From Sva-07 sp963716095 (lineage in GTDB: Bacteria; Actinomycetota; Acidimicrobiia; Acidimicrobiales; Ilumatobacteraceae): a stretch of DNA of 64,000 nt. A program made the translations under genes and the position numbers. The stretch spans positions 124,001 to 188,000 of the forward strand of contig CAVQSV010000018.1 of the NCBI GenBank assembly GCA_963716095.1, read 5' to 3'. This document shows, in pieces, positions 10,563 through 19,345 of this stretch. The stretch's first letter is position 1. Each line of letters opens with the position of its first letter. Under the pieces are notes generated by a model. That model was not told where the DNA came from and made no database searches. It saw only the letters and a list, made by a program, of their open reading frames with translations.

Positions 10563-11411
10563 TCAGCCGCCGAGGGCTCGAACGGGCGGGTTGATGCCTG
10601 ACAGGATCGCCTCGTAGTCGCCGGCGAGCGACTGCACCATCTGGTCGTCGGTGAAGATCCAGAACTGGTCAGCGACGATCGCGTCGTGGACCAGGTCGGC
10701 CACGGCATCGGGCTGCATTCCCGAACGGAGCTGCTCGGACACGAACGCCCGGACGGCGGCCTCCTCGGCGCTCGCCTCGACACCGAGACCTGGCGCCGCC
10801 CACTCGGGACGGTTGCGTTCGGACCGGTCGATCCCGGTGTCGACCCAGCCGGGGCACAGACACGAGACCCCCACGCCAGTTCCACGCATCCGCATCGTCT
10901 GGTACAGGCCTTCGGTGATGCCGACGACGGCCCACTTGCTGGCGCTGTAGGCGGAATGGCCCGGGAAGAGGCCAGCCATCGACGCCGTGTTGACGATGTG
11001 ACCCTCGCCGGCCTCGACCAGGTGGGGCAGGAATGCGCGGTGGCCGTGGATGACGCCCCACAGGTTGACCTCCAACACCCACCGCCACTCGTTCTCGAGC
11101 ACCCACTCGCCACCGGACGCAGGCCCACCTGCGACCCCTGCGTTGTTGCACACGACGTGGACCTGCCCGAACGCATCGATGGCGGCGTCTCGCAGCCGGT
11201 CGACCGCGTCACCGTCGGTGACGTCGGTGGGCACGCCGAGCGCCTGGGCCCCGCTCGACGTGATGGCGCCGACCGCGTCGTCGAGCTTCGGCTCCTCGAC
11301 GTCGGCGAGCACCACGTTCATGCCGGCTCGGGCGAACCGCTCGGCGAAGGCGCGGCCCATGCCCGAACCTGCACCGGTGACGACGGCGGTTCTGCCAGCA
11401 AGCTGTTCCAT
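10563..11411 (-). CDS. SDR-family NAD(P)-dependent oxidoreductase
   Basis: This is a classical short-chain dehydrogenase/reductase of 282 residues, a soluble cytoplasmic enzyme. The cofactor motif TGAGSGMG is at residues 12-19, NNAG at about 89-92, and the catalytic triad is Ser144, Tyr155 and Lys159 (AYSASK). The family carries out NAD(P)H-dependent alcohol/ketone interconversion; the substrate cannot be predicted. I chose ATG 11411 (MEQLAGRTAVV), which leaves 86 bases to the divergent HNH gene. It is separated from mrpA by about 145 bases and is probably transcribed on its own. Confidence 0.88.
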   Translation of the reverse strand: MEQLAGRTAVVTGAGSGMGRAFAERFARAGMNVVLADVEEPKLDDAVGAITSSGAQALGVPTDVTDGDAVDRLRDAAIDAFGQVHVVCNNAGVAGGPASGGEWVLENEWRWVLEVNLWGVIHGHRAFLPHLVEAGEGHIVNTASMAGLFPGHSAYSASKWAVVGITEGLYQTMRMRGTGVGVSCLCPGWVDTGIDRSERNRPEWAAPGLGVEASAEEAAVRAFVSEQLRSGMQPDAVADLVHDAIVADQFWIFTDDQMVQSLAGDYEAILSGINPPVRALGG

Positions 11412-11497
11412 TCGGCGACCGTAGCTGAGAGCCGCAAGCATCGGCCGGAACGGTGATCTCATCCATCTCTGTGACACCCCTTCGTCATGATGGGGGT

Positions 11498-12772
11498 ATG
11501 GAATTGGTTGCGGTGATCGAGCGGGTCGAGCGACTCGCCGGCCTCGGCGCCCAGGCCGCTGCGTCGCGACCGGCGTCGAAGTCCGACCTGCAGGCCGGGC
11601 TCGTCGCGGCCCGCGAGTTGGATGCCTGGATCGAGGCCCGCCGCTCCGCCATCGTCACGCAGCTCACCTCCGTCGACAGCTTCCCGGAGTCGACGATCGC
11701 CGCAGCGTCGAAGACCTCGATCGGCAAAGCAGCCACGACCACCGACCGCGCCCACACGCTCACCGCCACCCCGACGCTGGCCAAAGCACTCGACGACGGC
11801 GCAGTGACCGCCGGGCACATCGATGCCGTCACCCGCGCCGGCAAACAGCTCGACGCACAACAGCGCACCGCACTGTTCGACCGCATCGAGTCCCTGGTCG
11901 ACATCGCCCGAGCGGGCACGGTCGACGAGTTCACGAAACGGGTGAAGCTCGAAGCGCAACGCATCGAAGCCACCGACGGCATGGACCGCTACCACCGCCA
12001 GCGCCGCAACACCCGGTTGTCGACATGGACCGACGACGACGGCATGTGGAATCTGCGCGGCCGATTCGACCCGCTCACCGGCACCCGCATCGCCACCCGA
12101 CTCGACCACACCGTCGAAACCCTCTTCTCCGAGACCACACCCGACCACGCGCCCAGCGACCCGATCGAGAAACAACGCTTCCTCACCGCCGAAGCCTTGG
12201 CCCGACTCATCGACGGTGCGACCGGCACGAGCAAGCCGGGTCGAGCCGAGTTCCTCGTCGTCATCGATGCCGGCACCCCCACCAGCGCCGCAACCGACCT
12301 CGACACCGACCTGGATTCCGGCGAACTGTCGCCGTCGCAAGTGACATGGCCGATCCCGGTCGAGATCCCCACCCGAGTGCTCGCCGAACTCATGGGCGCA
12401 CCCGACAGTGACGTCGCCGGCGTCGTGGTCTGCAACGGTGTCGTCCTCCACGCCCCCGGCACCATCGACCAAGGCCGCACCAACCGCATCGCCAACCGAG
12501 CCCAACGCCGAGCCCTCCGAGCCATGTACCCCACCTGCAGCATCCCCGGCTGCACAGTCGGATTCGACCGCTGCCACATCCACCACATCAACTGGTGGCG
12601 ACACGGAGGCCGAACCGACCTCGTCAACCTCATCCCACTCTGCACCAAACACCACACCAAGGTGCACCACGACGCCTGGACCATCACCCTCGGCCCCAAC
12701 CGCGAACTCACTCTCACCCTCCCCGACGGACACATCATGACCACCGGCCCACCCACCATCCGCGCCGCCTGA
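11498..12772 (+). CDS. DUF222 / HNH endonuclease domain protein (13E12 repeat type)
   Basis: This 424-residue protein has an N-terminal alpha-helical DUF222 domain and a C-terminal HNH nuclease domain at about residues 346-390. The nuclease part contains CSIPGC, then HIHHINWWRHGG, then NLIPLCTKHHTKVH, giving two Cys pairs for a structural zinc and the His-Asn-His metal site. Such genes are multicopy in actinomycetes and often scattered by recombination; their biological role is not settled. The start is ATG 11498, beginning MELVAVIERVERL. No intein, group II intron or inverted repeats border it, so I do not call it mobile. Confidence 0.88.
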   Translation: MELVAVIERVERLAGLGAQAAASRPASKSDLQAGLVAARELDAWIEARRSAIVTQLTSVDSFPESTIAAASKTSIGKAATTTDRAHTLTATPTLAKALDDGAVTAGHIDAVTRAGKQLDAQQRTALFDRIESLVDIARAGTVDEFTKRVKLEAQRIEATDGMDRYHRQRRNTRLSTWTDDDGMWNLRGRFDPLTGTRIATRLDHTVETLFSETTPDHAPSDPIEKQRFLTAEALARLIDGATGTSKPGRAEFLVVIDAGTPTSAATDLDTDLDSGELSPSQVTWPIPVEIPTRVLAELMGAPDSDVAGVVVCNGVVLHAPGTIDQGRTNRIANRAQRRALRAMYPTCSIPGCTVGFDRCHIHHINWWRHGGRTDLVNLIPLCTKHHTKVHHDAWTITLGPNRELTLTLPDGHIMTTGPPTIRAA

Positions 12773-12813
12773 ACTGCGGCGGCGGTCGACCGAACTGCTG
12801 ACACACTGACGAC

Positions 12814-13692
12814 ATGGACACCCTTGCCGACGCCGTTGCGCACGACCTCGGTGCAGCGGTCGTCGGCGCTGCTCGCCTCGGTGGCGGCGACGTCGCCGAG
12901 GCGCACCGGATGGAACTCACCGACGGGCGGACCGTGTTCGCCAAGACCCACCGGTCGCCGCCCGCCGGGTTCTTCACCACCGAAGCCGCCGGGCTGGAAC
13001 AGCTCCGAGCTCCCGGCGTGATCCCGGTTCCCGAGGTGCTCGCGGCGTCCGACGGTGACGACGACTCGCCGCCCCGGCTCGTGCTCGAATGGATCGACGA
13101 TGGCGGGCGCTCGTCCCCGGATCACGAGCGCGAATTCGGCGCCCACCTCGCCCGGTTACATCGCGCCGGAACGCACTGTTTCGGCCGTGAGGACGGCCGC
13201 ACCACCGGATCGCTGGGCCTTCCCAACGATCCGTGCGAGAACTGGGCCGACTTCTACGCCGAGCGACGCCTCGGACCGCTGACGCGAATCGCCCACGACC
13301 GCGGATCACTTCCCACGGCCACGATCAACAGGTTGGAGCGGACGCTCGGCCGGCTCGGGGAACTCTGTGTGCCCGTCGAGCCGCCGGCGCGCCTGCACGG
13401 CGACCTCTGGGCCGGCAACCGGGTGATCGACCGCACCGGCCGGTCGTGGCTGATCGACCCGGCGTTCCACGGCGGCCACCGCGAGTTCGACCTCGCGATG
13501 ATGCGGCTGTTCGGCGGCTTCGGGGCTGGCTGTTTCGACGGTTACGGCGCCGAGTGGCCGCTCGCCGACGGCTGGGAGCGGCGAGTGCCGGTGCACCAGC
13601 TCGCTCCCCTGATCGTGCACGCCGTCAAGTTCGGTGGCGGCTACGTCGACGCCACGCAACGGGCACTCGACGCCGTCGACCGGCTCGGGTGA
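12814..13692 (+). CDS. Fructosamine kinase family protein
   Basis: This 292-residue protein belongs to the fructosamine-3-kinase/aminoglycoside-phosphotransferase fold. Catalytic motifs are visible: HGDLWAGN at about residue 195 (catalytic Asp and Mg-binding Asn) and IDPAFHGGHREFDLAMM near 213 (metal-binding Asp). The ATP-binding lysine lies in TVFAKTH near residue 47. Family members phosphorylate ketosamines or ribulosamines to reverse protein glycation; the exact substrate is unknown. It starts 41 bases after the HNH gene and ends 10 bases from the convergent SDR stop. Confidence 0.85.
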   Translation: MDTLADAVAHDLGAAVVGAARLGGGDVAEAHRMELTDGRTVFAKTHRSPPAGFFTTEAAGLEQLRAPGVIPVPEVLAASDGDDDSPPRLVLEWIDDGGRSSPDHEREFGAHLARLHRAGTHCFGREDGRTTGSLGLPNDPCENWADFYAERRLGPLTRIAHDRGSLPTATINRLERTLGRLGELCVPVEPPARLHGDLWAGNRVIDRTGRSWLIDPAFHGGHREFDLAMMRLFGGFGAGCFDGYGAEWPLADGWERRVPVHQLAPLIVHAVKFGGGYVDATQRALDAVDRLG

Positions 13693-13702
13693 CGAATCGT
13701 GC

Positions 13703-14464
13703 TCAGCCCGACCAGTCGGGCCGGTACGCGTCGTTGCGGACGTCCCACTCCGTCGCTGAGAACCGGTCGGCATCCACGTCGAGGAGGAGCCATGCGGCGA
13801 ACCGGGCGATCGTCTCGGGTTCGGACAGCTGACCGGCCGCGATGTACTCCTCGTACGCAGCGCGGGCCGGGAACTCCTCGGGCGACAGCCGCAGGAAGCC
13901 GCGCACCATGTCGGTGTCGACCAGACCTGGCTTGAAGCCGGCAACGGAGGTCGTGGTGTCGGCCCACTCGATCTGCAGCGCCCGACGCAACGTCTCCGAC
14001 GCAGACTGCGCGACCGAGTAGGCAGCGGCCCCCGCTCGTGGGCTCGCTCCGGCATCACTACCGATGAAGAGCACCCGCCCACCGTCGAGGATCCCCGACG
14101 CCTCACGGGACAGCAACCAACGGGCCTCGACGTTCACCTCGAACGAGCGTCGCCAGTCGGCGACCGTCAAGGTGTCGAGCAGGCCGAGCTGGAAGTAGCC
14201 GGCGGCGTGGACGATCGCCCGCGGTGCCGGGAGCACCCCGAGCGCAGCGACGAGAGCCGATCGGTGCTCGGCGTCGGTGACATCGCCGTCGCATGCCGAC
14301 ACGAGTGCCGACGTGGTGGTGACGGCGTCGAGCGCCTCGGCCCGACGGCCGGACACGACGACGCGGCAACCCCGTCCGGCCAACTCCAACGCCAACGCAG
14401 CTCCGATCCCCGAGCCGCCGCCGGTGACGAGCACCGACGAGATGGTCACCTCTGCCCGATCCAC
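13703..14464 (-). CDS. SDR-family protein lacking the catalytic lysine
   Basis: This 253-residue Rossmann-fold protein has the cofactor loop TGGGSGIG at residues 14-21. Instead of NNAG it has HAAG near 86-89. The active-site region reads AYSVAQSASE: Tyr149 is present, but the position of the catalytic Lys is Gln153. Loss of the lysine usually abolishes or strongly lowers SDR activity, so the role may be binding or an unusual chemistry. The start is GTG 14464, ten bases after the DUF3097 stop, so the two are probably co-transcribed. Confidence 0.8.
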   Translation of the reverse strand: MDRAEVTISSVLVTGGGSGIGAALALELAGRGCRVVVSGRRAEALDAVTTTSALVSACDGDVTDAEHRSALVAALGVLPAPRAIVHAAGYFQLGLLDTLTVADWRRSFEVNVEARWLLSREASGILDGGRVLFIGSDAGASPRAGAAAYSVAQSASETLRRALQIEWADTTTSVAGFKPGLVDTDMVRGFLRLSPEEFPARAAYEEYIAAGQLSEPETIARFAAWLLLDVDADRFSATEWDVRNDAYRPDWSG

Positions 14465-14471
14465 GGCGTGG

Positions 14472-15293
14472 TCATGCGCCCTCGGCGACGAAGTCGATGA
14501 GTTGCTCGACGGCGCCGACCAGTTCGGGACGCAGGTCGGCGAACGTGTTCACCTGATTGCGGAGCCGCGGCCAGAAGCCCTCGAAGGGAACACCGAGTGC
14601 GGCGCAGAGTCCCTCCTTCCACACAACGTCGCGCCCGCTCGCGTCGCGCCGCGGAACGTCGGGCCACTCGTCGAGGTCGAGCACCTTGGGGCGGATGCCG
14701 GCCCACACGTCGACGAACGGATGACCGGTGATGAGCACGTTCGGGTCCCGTACCGTCTGCGCGATCCGGGTCTCCTTCGAGCCGGGGACCAAGTGATCGA
14801 GGAGCACGCCGAGACGGCGGTCGGTCGACGGCCCGAAGTCGGCGACGGCAGCCGCCAGGTCGTCGGCCCCGTGGAGCGGTTCGACGACGATGCCGAGCTC
14901 GCGGAGATCGTCGCCCCACACGTGTTCGAGGAGTTCGGCGTCGTGCTTGCCCTCGACCCAGATCCGGCTCGCCGCCGCGACACGAGCACGGCCGTCACCG
15001 GCGATCGATCCCGAGGCCGTGACCCGCTGCGCTGCCGACGCGACCTTGGCCGGGCGGACGAGCGTGACCGGCTTGCCGCCGATCAGGAAGCCGCCGGGCT
15101 TCCACGAGAAGTGGCGGACGTAGTCGTTGCGGTTCTGAATCGTGACACCCTCGGCACTCCAGCGGACGACGGCACCGTCGAATCCACTCGCACGGTCAGC
15201 GACGAGCAGGTTCGTCTCGACGACCACGTCGGGATACGTCGGGCCGCGCTTCGAAGCTGCGAAGTCGTCGAGGATGTCGCCGGAGTACGCCAC
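14472..15293 (-). CDS. DUF3097 family protein
   Basis: This 273-residue soluble protein matches the actinobacterial family DUF3097, for which no function is established. Family-like segments include YPDVVVETNLLVAD near the N-terminus, RIWVEGKHDAELLEHVWG, and GVLLDHLVPGSKETRIA. The central part resembles a TOPRIM-like fold with conserved acidic residues (VEGKHD, LLDHLV, ITGHPFVDVW), but this is my inference. The start is GTG 15293 with GGGG about eight bases before it. It is divergent from the next SDR by 46 bases and ends eight bases before the downstream SDR. Confidence 0.8.
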   Translation of the reverse strand: MAYSGDILDDFAASKRGPTYPDVVVETNLLVADRASGFDGAVVRWSAEGVTIQNRNDYVRHFSWKPGGFLIGGKPVTLVRPAKVASAAQRVTASGSIAGDGRARVAAASRIWVEGKHDAELLEHVWGDDLRELGIVVEPLHGADDLAAAVADFGPSTDRRLGVLLDHLVPGSKETRIAQTVRDPNVLITGHPFVDVWAGIRPKVLDLDEWPDVPRRDASGRDVVWKEGLCAALGVPFEGFWPRLRNQVNTFADLRPELVGAVEQLIDFVAEGA

Positions 15294-15339
15294 CGCCCCA
15301 GTGAAGCAGTCGGCGAGCGCGCTGTGCCAGCATTCCCCG

Positions 15340-16236
15340 ATGCAGAGTTTCGAAGCCAAGACCGCCGTCGTCACGGGAGGCGCCAGCGGGATGGGGCGCG
15401 AACTCGTGATCCAGCTCGCCTCCGAGGGGTGCAACGTGGCGATGTGCGACATGTCGGTGGAGGAGATGGCCGAATCCCGTCGGTTGGCACTCGAGGTTGC
15501 TCCGTCCGGGACGATCGTGTCGACGCACGTGTGCGACGTGTCCGACGAGGAGTCGCTGCTCGCATTCCGCGACGCTGTGCTCGCCGAACACGAGACCGAT
15601 CACATCAATCTGCTGTTCAACAATGCCGGCATCGGCGGCGGCGGCTCGATGGTCACCGACGAGCGCAGCACGTGGGAGCGCACCTTCAATGTGTGCTGGG
15701 GCGGCGTGTATCTCGGCGTCCGCACGTTCCTGCCGCTGCTGATCGCCGCCGACGAGGGACACATCATCAACACCTCGAGCGTCAACGGGTTCTGGGCCAG
15801 CATCGGTCCCGACCGTCCACACACGGCGTACTCGGCTGCGAAGTTCGCGGTGAAGGGGTTCAGCGAGGCGCTGATCACCGACCTGCGGGTCAACGCACCA
15901 CACGTGAAGGTGTCGGTGGTGATGCCCGGCCACATCGGCACGTCGATCGTCGAGAACTCGCTGCGCCACGGCAATCACGAAGTCGACATGGAAGCCGCCG
16001 AGATGGTCAAGCTGATGTCGGACATGTTCCGCGACCAGGCTCCGATGACCGCCGCCGAGGCGAGTGCCGAGATCCTCGACGCGGTCCGCAACGACCGGTG
16101 GCGAATCCTCGTCGGCGACGACGCCCGCAAGCTCGACCAGGCGGTGCGGGCCAATCCCGAGGTCGCCTACGAGTCGCTCACCCTCGGCGACCTCACCTCC
16201 GGCGTCGCCGGCACCCCCTTCTCCCCCGACGACTGA
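15340..16236 (+). CDS. SDR-family NAD(P)-dependent oxidoreductase
   Basis: This 298-residue classical SDR has the cofactor motif TGGASGMG at residues 12-19, NNAG at 94-97, and active-site Tyr164 and Lys168 (AYSAAK). It has a longer C-terminal tail than minimal SDRs, as in enzymes acting on large or lipid substrates. The substrate is unknown. ATG 15340 gives MQSFEAKTAVVTGG. It is followed within two bases by a 31-base palindrome (16238-16268) that may end transcription. Confidence 0.88.
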   Translation: MQSFEAKTAVVTGGASGMGRELVIQLASEGCNVAMCDMSVEEMAESRRLALEVAPSGTIVSTHVCDVSDEESLLAFRDAVLAEHETDHINLLFNNAGIGGGGSMVTDERSTWERTFNVCWGGVYLGVRTFLPLLIAADEGHIINTSSVNGFWASIGPDRPHTAYSAAKFAVKGFSEALITDLRVNAPHVKVSVVMPGHIGTSIVENSLRHGNHEVDMEAAEMVKLMSDMFRDQAPMTAAEASAEILDAVRNDRWRILVGDDARKLDQAVRANPEVAYESLTLGDLTSGVAGTPFSPDD

Positions 16237-16237
16237 T

Positions 16238-16268
16238 GTGACGTTCGGTGTCTGACACCAATCGTCAC
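16238..16268. repeat. GGTGTCWGACACC palindrome, copy 1
   Basis: The arms GTGACGTTCGGTGTC and GACACCAATCGTCAC flank a single T, with two mismatches. It lies directly after an SDR stop and 41 bases before the DUF4349 gene. The core TGTCTGACA is shared with copies at 34694, 47612 and 56066. Confidence 0.8.
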
Positions 16269-16309
16269 ACCGGCGGAACCGATTGCGTGTCGGTCGGCGT
16301 CCAAGCCAC

Positions 16310-17359
16310 ATGGGGAGATACAACACAGCAACAGCAGGGGTCGCCTTCTTCGTTCTCGTCGGGTTGGGGGTCTCGGCATGCAGCAGCGCTGACGACTCGG
16401 ACTCGGCATCGACCGTCGAGTTCGACGCACCGGCGGGCGACGCGGTCGCACCGCAGGTGGAGAGCAGCGACCGCAGCGTGGCCAACGAGCCCGGTGAGGC
16501 GATCGTCGAGTCGCGGGCCGAACAACCGCTCGGGACACCACTACCCACCGGACAGGCGCTCGCAACGACCGCCGGGGTCTCCGTCGCCACCCCCGACATC
16601 CGCACAGCGGTCGCCGACACGCTGGCCGCCGTGCAGCGCAACGGAGCCAGCGTCTTCACCGCTGATGTCAACATCGGCAGCGAGCGCGAAGACGGCAGCG
16701 TCGACGGATCCGGCTTCTTCGTCGTCAAGGTGCCGCCCGCCGACCTCGAGCCGCTGATCACCGACCTCGGCGCCACCGTCGGTCGGCTGTCCGGTCGGAC
16801 ACAGGACACCACCGACGTCACCGACCAACTCGTCGATCTCGACATCCGCATCGGTGTCGAACGCGACGTGATCGCCCGATTCCAGAATCTGCTCGCGGAC
16901 GCCACCGAGTTCCAGGACATCGTCGAGATCGAACGGGTCATCAGCGAACGCACGATTGCCCTCGAACAGCTGTTGGCCAGCCAGCGCAACCTCGACAGCC
17001 GAGTCGATCGCTCGACGCTGACCATTCAGCTGCGCTACGAGACACCCACAGCCGAAGTCGTTGCCGTCGACGACGACTCGATCGAGGGCATCGGCGACGC
17101 CTGGCGAGCGGGATGGGACGTCTTCCTCGGAGCGCTGTTCGCCGTCGGCTTCGTGCTCGCCGTCGCTGCGCCGTTCCTGGCGACAGCGGCGCTGGTCCTC
17201 GGCGTGATCTGGCTGGCCACGCGCCGCCGCCTGCGTGGCGCACGCAACGATGGCCAGCTCCCGACCGACCTCACACCGCCCACCGAGACCGCCGACGACA
17301 CGGTCGATCAAACGGTCGTCAGGGACGAGCAGCTCGCCGGGCCCAGCCCTCGGGGGTGA
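16310..17359 (+). CDS. DUF4349 domain lipoprotein
   Basis: This 349-residue protein starts with a lipoprotein signal peptide (hydrophobic FFVLVGLG, lipobox VSAC near residue 28). It has a disordered acidic stretch, a DUF4349-like extracellular domain with a coiled-coil (ERVISERTIALEQLLASQRNLDSR), and a C-terminal transmembrane helix (LFAVGFVLAVAAPFLATAAL) followed by RRR. The DUF4349 family has no firmly assigned function. I chose ATG 16310 over an upstream TTG. Its last 41 bases overlap the 3' end of the convergent gene at 17319. Confidence 0.82.
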   Translation: MGRYNTATAGVAFFVLVGLGVSACSSADDSDSASTVEFDAPAGDAVAPQVESSDRSVANEPGEAIVESRAEQPLGTPLPTGQALATTAGVSVATPDIRTAVADTLAAVQRNGASVFTADVNIGSEREDGSVDGSGFFVVKVPPADLEPLITDLGATVGRLSGRTQDTTDVTDQLVDLDIRIGVERDVIARFQNLLADATEFQDIVEIERVISERTIALEQLLASQRNLDSRVDRSTLTIQLRYETPTAEVVAVDDDSIEGIGDAWRAGWDVFLGALFAVGFVLAVAAPFLATAALVLGVIWLATRRRLRGARNDGQLPTDLTPPTETADDTVDQTVVRDEQLAGPSPRG

Positions 17360-18011
17360 GCACCAGATCGCTGACGCTGCCATCGGGGAACGCAAAGGGC
17401 GCACGCACGCCGGAGTGCGCTCGGACCTCGGGCAGCGTCAGCGGTCCGAAGCCGGTGTGATGCGTCGTCCAGCGGTGCCAACGGTGAGCGGGCACCTCGA
17501 CGAGCTCGAGTCGGGGCTCGCCGAGGATCTCGATGGCGCCGTGGACGACGCCGACCTGCTCGTAGCCGACGTCGATCGCCGAGCGCTCACCGGCCGGCTC
17601 GAGACGCGTGGACGGACCCGTGGCGTACCACTCGAGGTCGAAGGCGATCGGGGTGGGGTCGCCGTAGGCGCGACCGAGTGCTTCGTCCGGGTCATCGATG
17701 GCCGACGCATAGGTCTCGTTGCCGATCGACCACTGCGCCATCGGGTCGTCACACGTGTGTTCGGCCCACAGCGCCTCGCCCTTCACGATGAACGGGTCGG
17801 CACGAACGGGTACCTCGAAGTCTGCAACGTGCAGCAACGGTCGACCATCGCGGGCGAGGGCCGCCCAGTACCAGGCGATTCGGTCGACGATCCGGTGCCC
17901 CGAGATCACGCCGAGTGCGGCGTCCGGCGTCCACGCCGCGAACACCCACTCCTCCACCGCGGAGCGAGAGTGGCGCCCCTCGGCGGTGCGTGCATCGGCG
18001 ATGGGCTCCAC
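17319..18011 (-). CDS. Hypothetical protein
   Basis: I do not recognise this 230-residue soluble protein. It is rich in Trp and aromatic residues (EEWVFAAWTP, IAWYWAALARDG, FDLEWYATG, HRWHRWTTHHTGFG), giving the look of a beta-rich lipocalin- or AttH-like fold, which is a guess. The start is GTG 18011, only 20 bases from the divergent SCP2-like gene. Its 3' end overlaps the DUF4349 gene tail-to-tail by 41 bases. No signal peptide is visible. Confidence 0.6.
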   Translation of the reverse strand: MEPIADARTAEGRHSRSAVEEWVFAAWTPDAALGVISGHRIVDRIAWYWAALARDGRPLLHVADFEVPVRADPFIVKGEALWAEHTCDDPMAQWSIGNETYASAIDDPDEALGRAYGDPTPIAFDLEWYATGPSTRLEPAGERSAIDVGYEQVGVVHGAIEILGEPRLELVEVPAHRWHRWTTHHTGFGPLTLPEVRAHSGVRAPFAFPDGSVSDLVLTPEGWARRAARP

Positions 18012-18031
18012 GATCAGGCAGACTACGGACC

Positions 18032-18424
18032 ATGATCCGATACCTCAGCCTCGACTGGATCAGTGCGCTGACCGCCGAGGTCGCCGCCAGCGACCAGATG
18101 CGTACGGTCGCCGGGTCCCATCGCATCGGCGTCACCCAGGTGGTGAGCGACGGGCCGGAAGGCGACGTCACGTATCACCTGTCGGTCGGCGACGGTGAGG
18201 CCACGTTCGGAGCCGGACCCGCCGATCCCGAAGACGTCAAGATGGAGCAGGACTGGGAGACCGCTGTCGCGGTCGCGACGGGCGAGCTCAACGCCCAAGA
18301 GGCCTTCATCGGTGGCCGGATCCGGTTGTACGGCGACCAGCAACTCCTCCTCGAATCGCAGCCGGTGTTCGGTGCGCTCGACGCTGCGTTCGCGTCCGTT
18401 CGCGACCGGACCAGCTACGAGTGA
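18032..18424 (+). CDS. SCP2 sterol-binding domain protein
   Basis: This 130-residue protein looks like a single SCP2-type lipid-binding domain. Features include TYHLSVGDGEATFGAG, a Trp-containing helix start MEQDWETAVAVATGELNAQ, and the closing GRIRLYGDQQLLLE. The family binds sterols, fatty acyl-CoA or other hydrophobic ligands in the cytoplasm. ATG 18032 gives MIRYLSLDWI. The stop is 13 bases before the glycosylase gene, so the two may be co-transcribed. Confidence 0.7.
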   Translation: MIRYLSLDWISALTAEVAASDQMRTVAGSHRIGVTQVVSDGPEGDVTYHLSVGDGEATFGAGPADPEDVKMEQDWETAVAVATGELNAQEAFIGGRIRLYGDQQLLLESQPVFGALDAAFASVRDRTSYE

Positions 18425-18437
18425 ACGGCCATCTGCG

Positions 18438-19304
18438 ATGCCCGAGATGCCCGAGATCCAGGCGCACGCCGAGCGACTCACCGAGCGATTCGCCGGACGG
18501 ACGCTCGAGAAGTTCGTGCCGTTCAACTTCACGGCGTTGAAGACGGCAGTCCCGGCACCCGACACGGCCTACGGCCTGCAGCTCATCGAGGTGGGCCGGC
18601 GCGGCAAGTACCTGCTGGTGCAGTTCGAGCCGACCACGTTCGTCGTGCACCTGATGCAGGGCGGCCGGCTGCTCGCCGACGACAAGCTCAGCGCCAAACC
18701 CCGAGGCGGGCAGGCTCGATTCGTGTTCGAGCCCGCGGAGCGACCGGATGGAACACTCGACGGGGCAGCATTGCTGCTCACGGAACAGGGCAAGGAACGA
18801 CGCGCCGGCGTGTGGTGCGTGTCGACAGCCGATGCGTTGTCATCACCTCCGCTCGAGCACCTCGGGCCAGAGGCCGCTTCGATCACCGACGACGAGTTGA
18901 CGGCGCGCTTCGCCGCCAACTCGATGCGGGTGCACGGCTTCCTGCGCGACCAGCGCATGATCGCCGGCATCGGGCGGCGACTCGCCAACGAGGTCTGCCA
19001 CCGCGCTCGCGTCTCACCGTTCGCGAACACCCGCAAGCTCGGTGCCGATGGGGCCTCCAAGGTCGGTGAGGCAATCCGGTCGTGCATCGCGGACAGTCTC
19101 GAGTACGAACGCCGCCGCGACGACATGAGCTCGTCGAAAGACCGACAGAGCGCAATGCACAGCCGCACCGGCGAGCCGTGCCCGGACTGCGGTGATGCCG
19201 TCCGGGCCGTCGAGTATTCGGGCTACACCGTGAACTACTGCGCCACGTGCCAGACCGGCGGCAGAGTGCTGGCCGACAACACGACCAGCAAGTTCCTCAA
19301 GTAG
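18438..19304 (+). CDS. Fpg/Nei family DNA glycosylase
   Basis: This base-excision repair enzyme removes oxidised bases and cleaves the abasic site. The 288-residue protein begins MPEMPEIQAH; after Met removal, Pro2 is the nucleophile and Glu3 the catalytic acid, which supports ATG 18438 over ATG 18447. A helix-two-turn-helix region (GIGRRLANEVCHRARVSP) is followed by a C-terminal zinc finger with CPDCG and CATCQ. The finger's usual DNA-contacting Arg (GRxT in typical Fpg) reads GYTV here, so substrate specificity may differ. Whether it is closer to Fpg or Nei cannot be decided by eye. Confidence 0.88.
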   Translation: MPEMPEIQAHAERLTERFAGRTLEKFVPFNFTALKTAVPAPDTAYGLQLIEVGRRGKYLLVQFEPTTFVVHLMQGGRLLADDKLSAKPRGGQARFVFEPAERPDGTLDGAALLLTEQGKERRAGVWCVSTADALSSPPLEHLGPEAASITDDELTARFAANSMRVHGFLRDQRMIAGIGRRLANEVCHRARVSPFANTRKLGADGASKVGEAIRSCIADSLEYERRRDDMSSSKDRQSAMHSRTGEPCPDCGDAVRAVEYSGYTVNYCATCQTGGRVLADNTTSKFLK

Positions 19305-19345
19305 CGACCGCGGCCCCGTCCGGGCAAACGAATACCATCGGGCCC

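Noticed and set aside
11498..12772. HNH gene as part of a mobile intron, intein or phage
   Set aside because: No reverse transcriptase, inteinic splice residues, integrase or flanking repeats are seen; DUF222-HNH genes are common host genes in actinomycetes.
15196..17025. 609-codon open frame on the minus strand
   Set aside because: It lies opposite an SDR and a lipoprotein with firm motifs and has low-complexity composition; not a gene.
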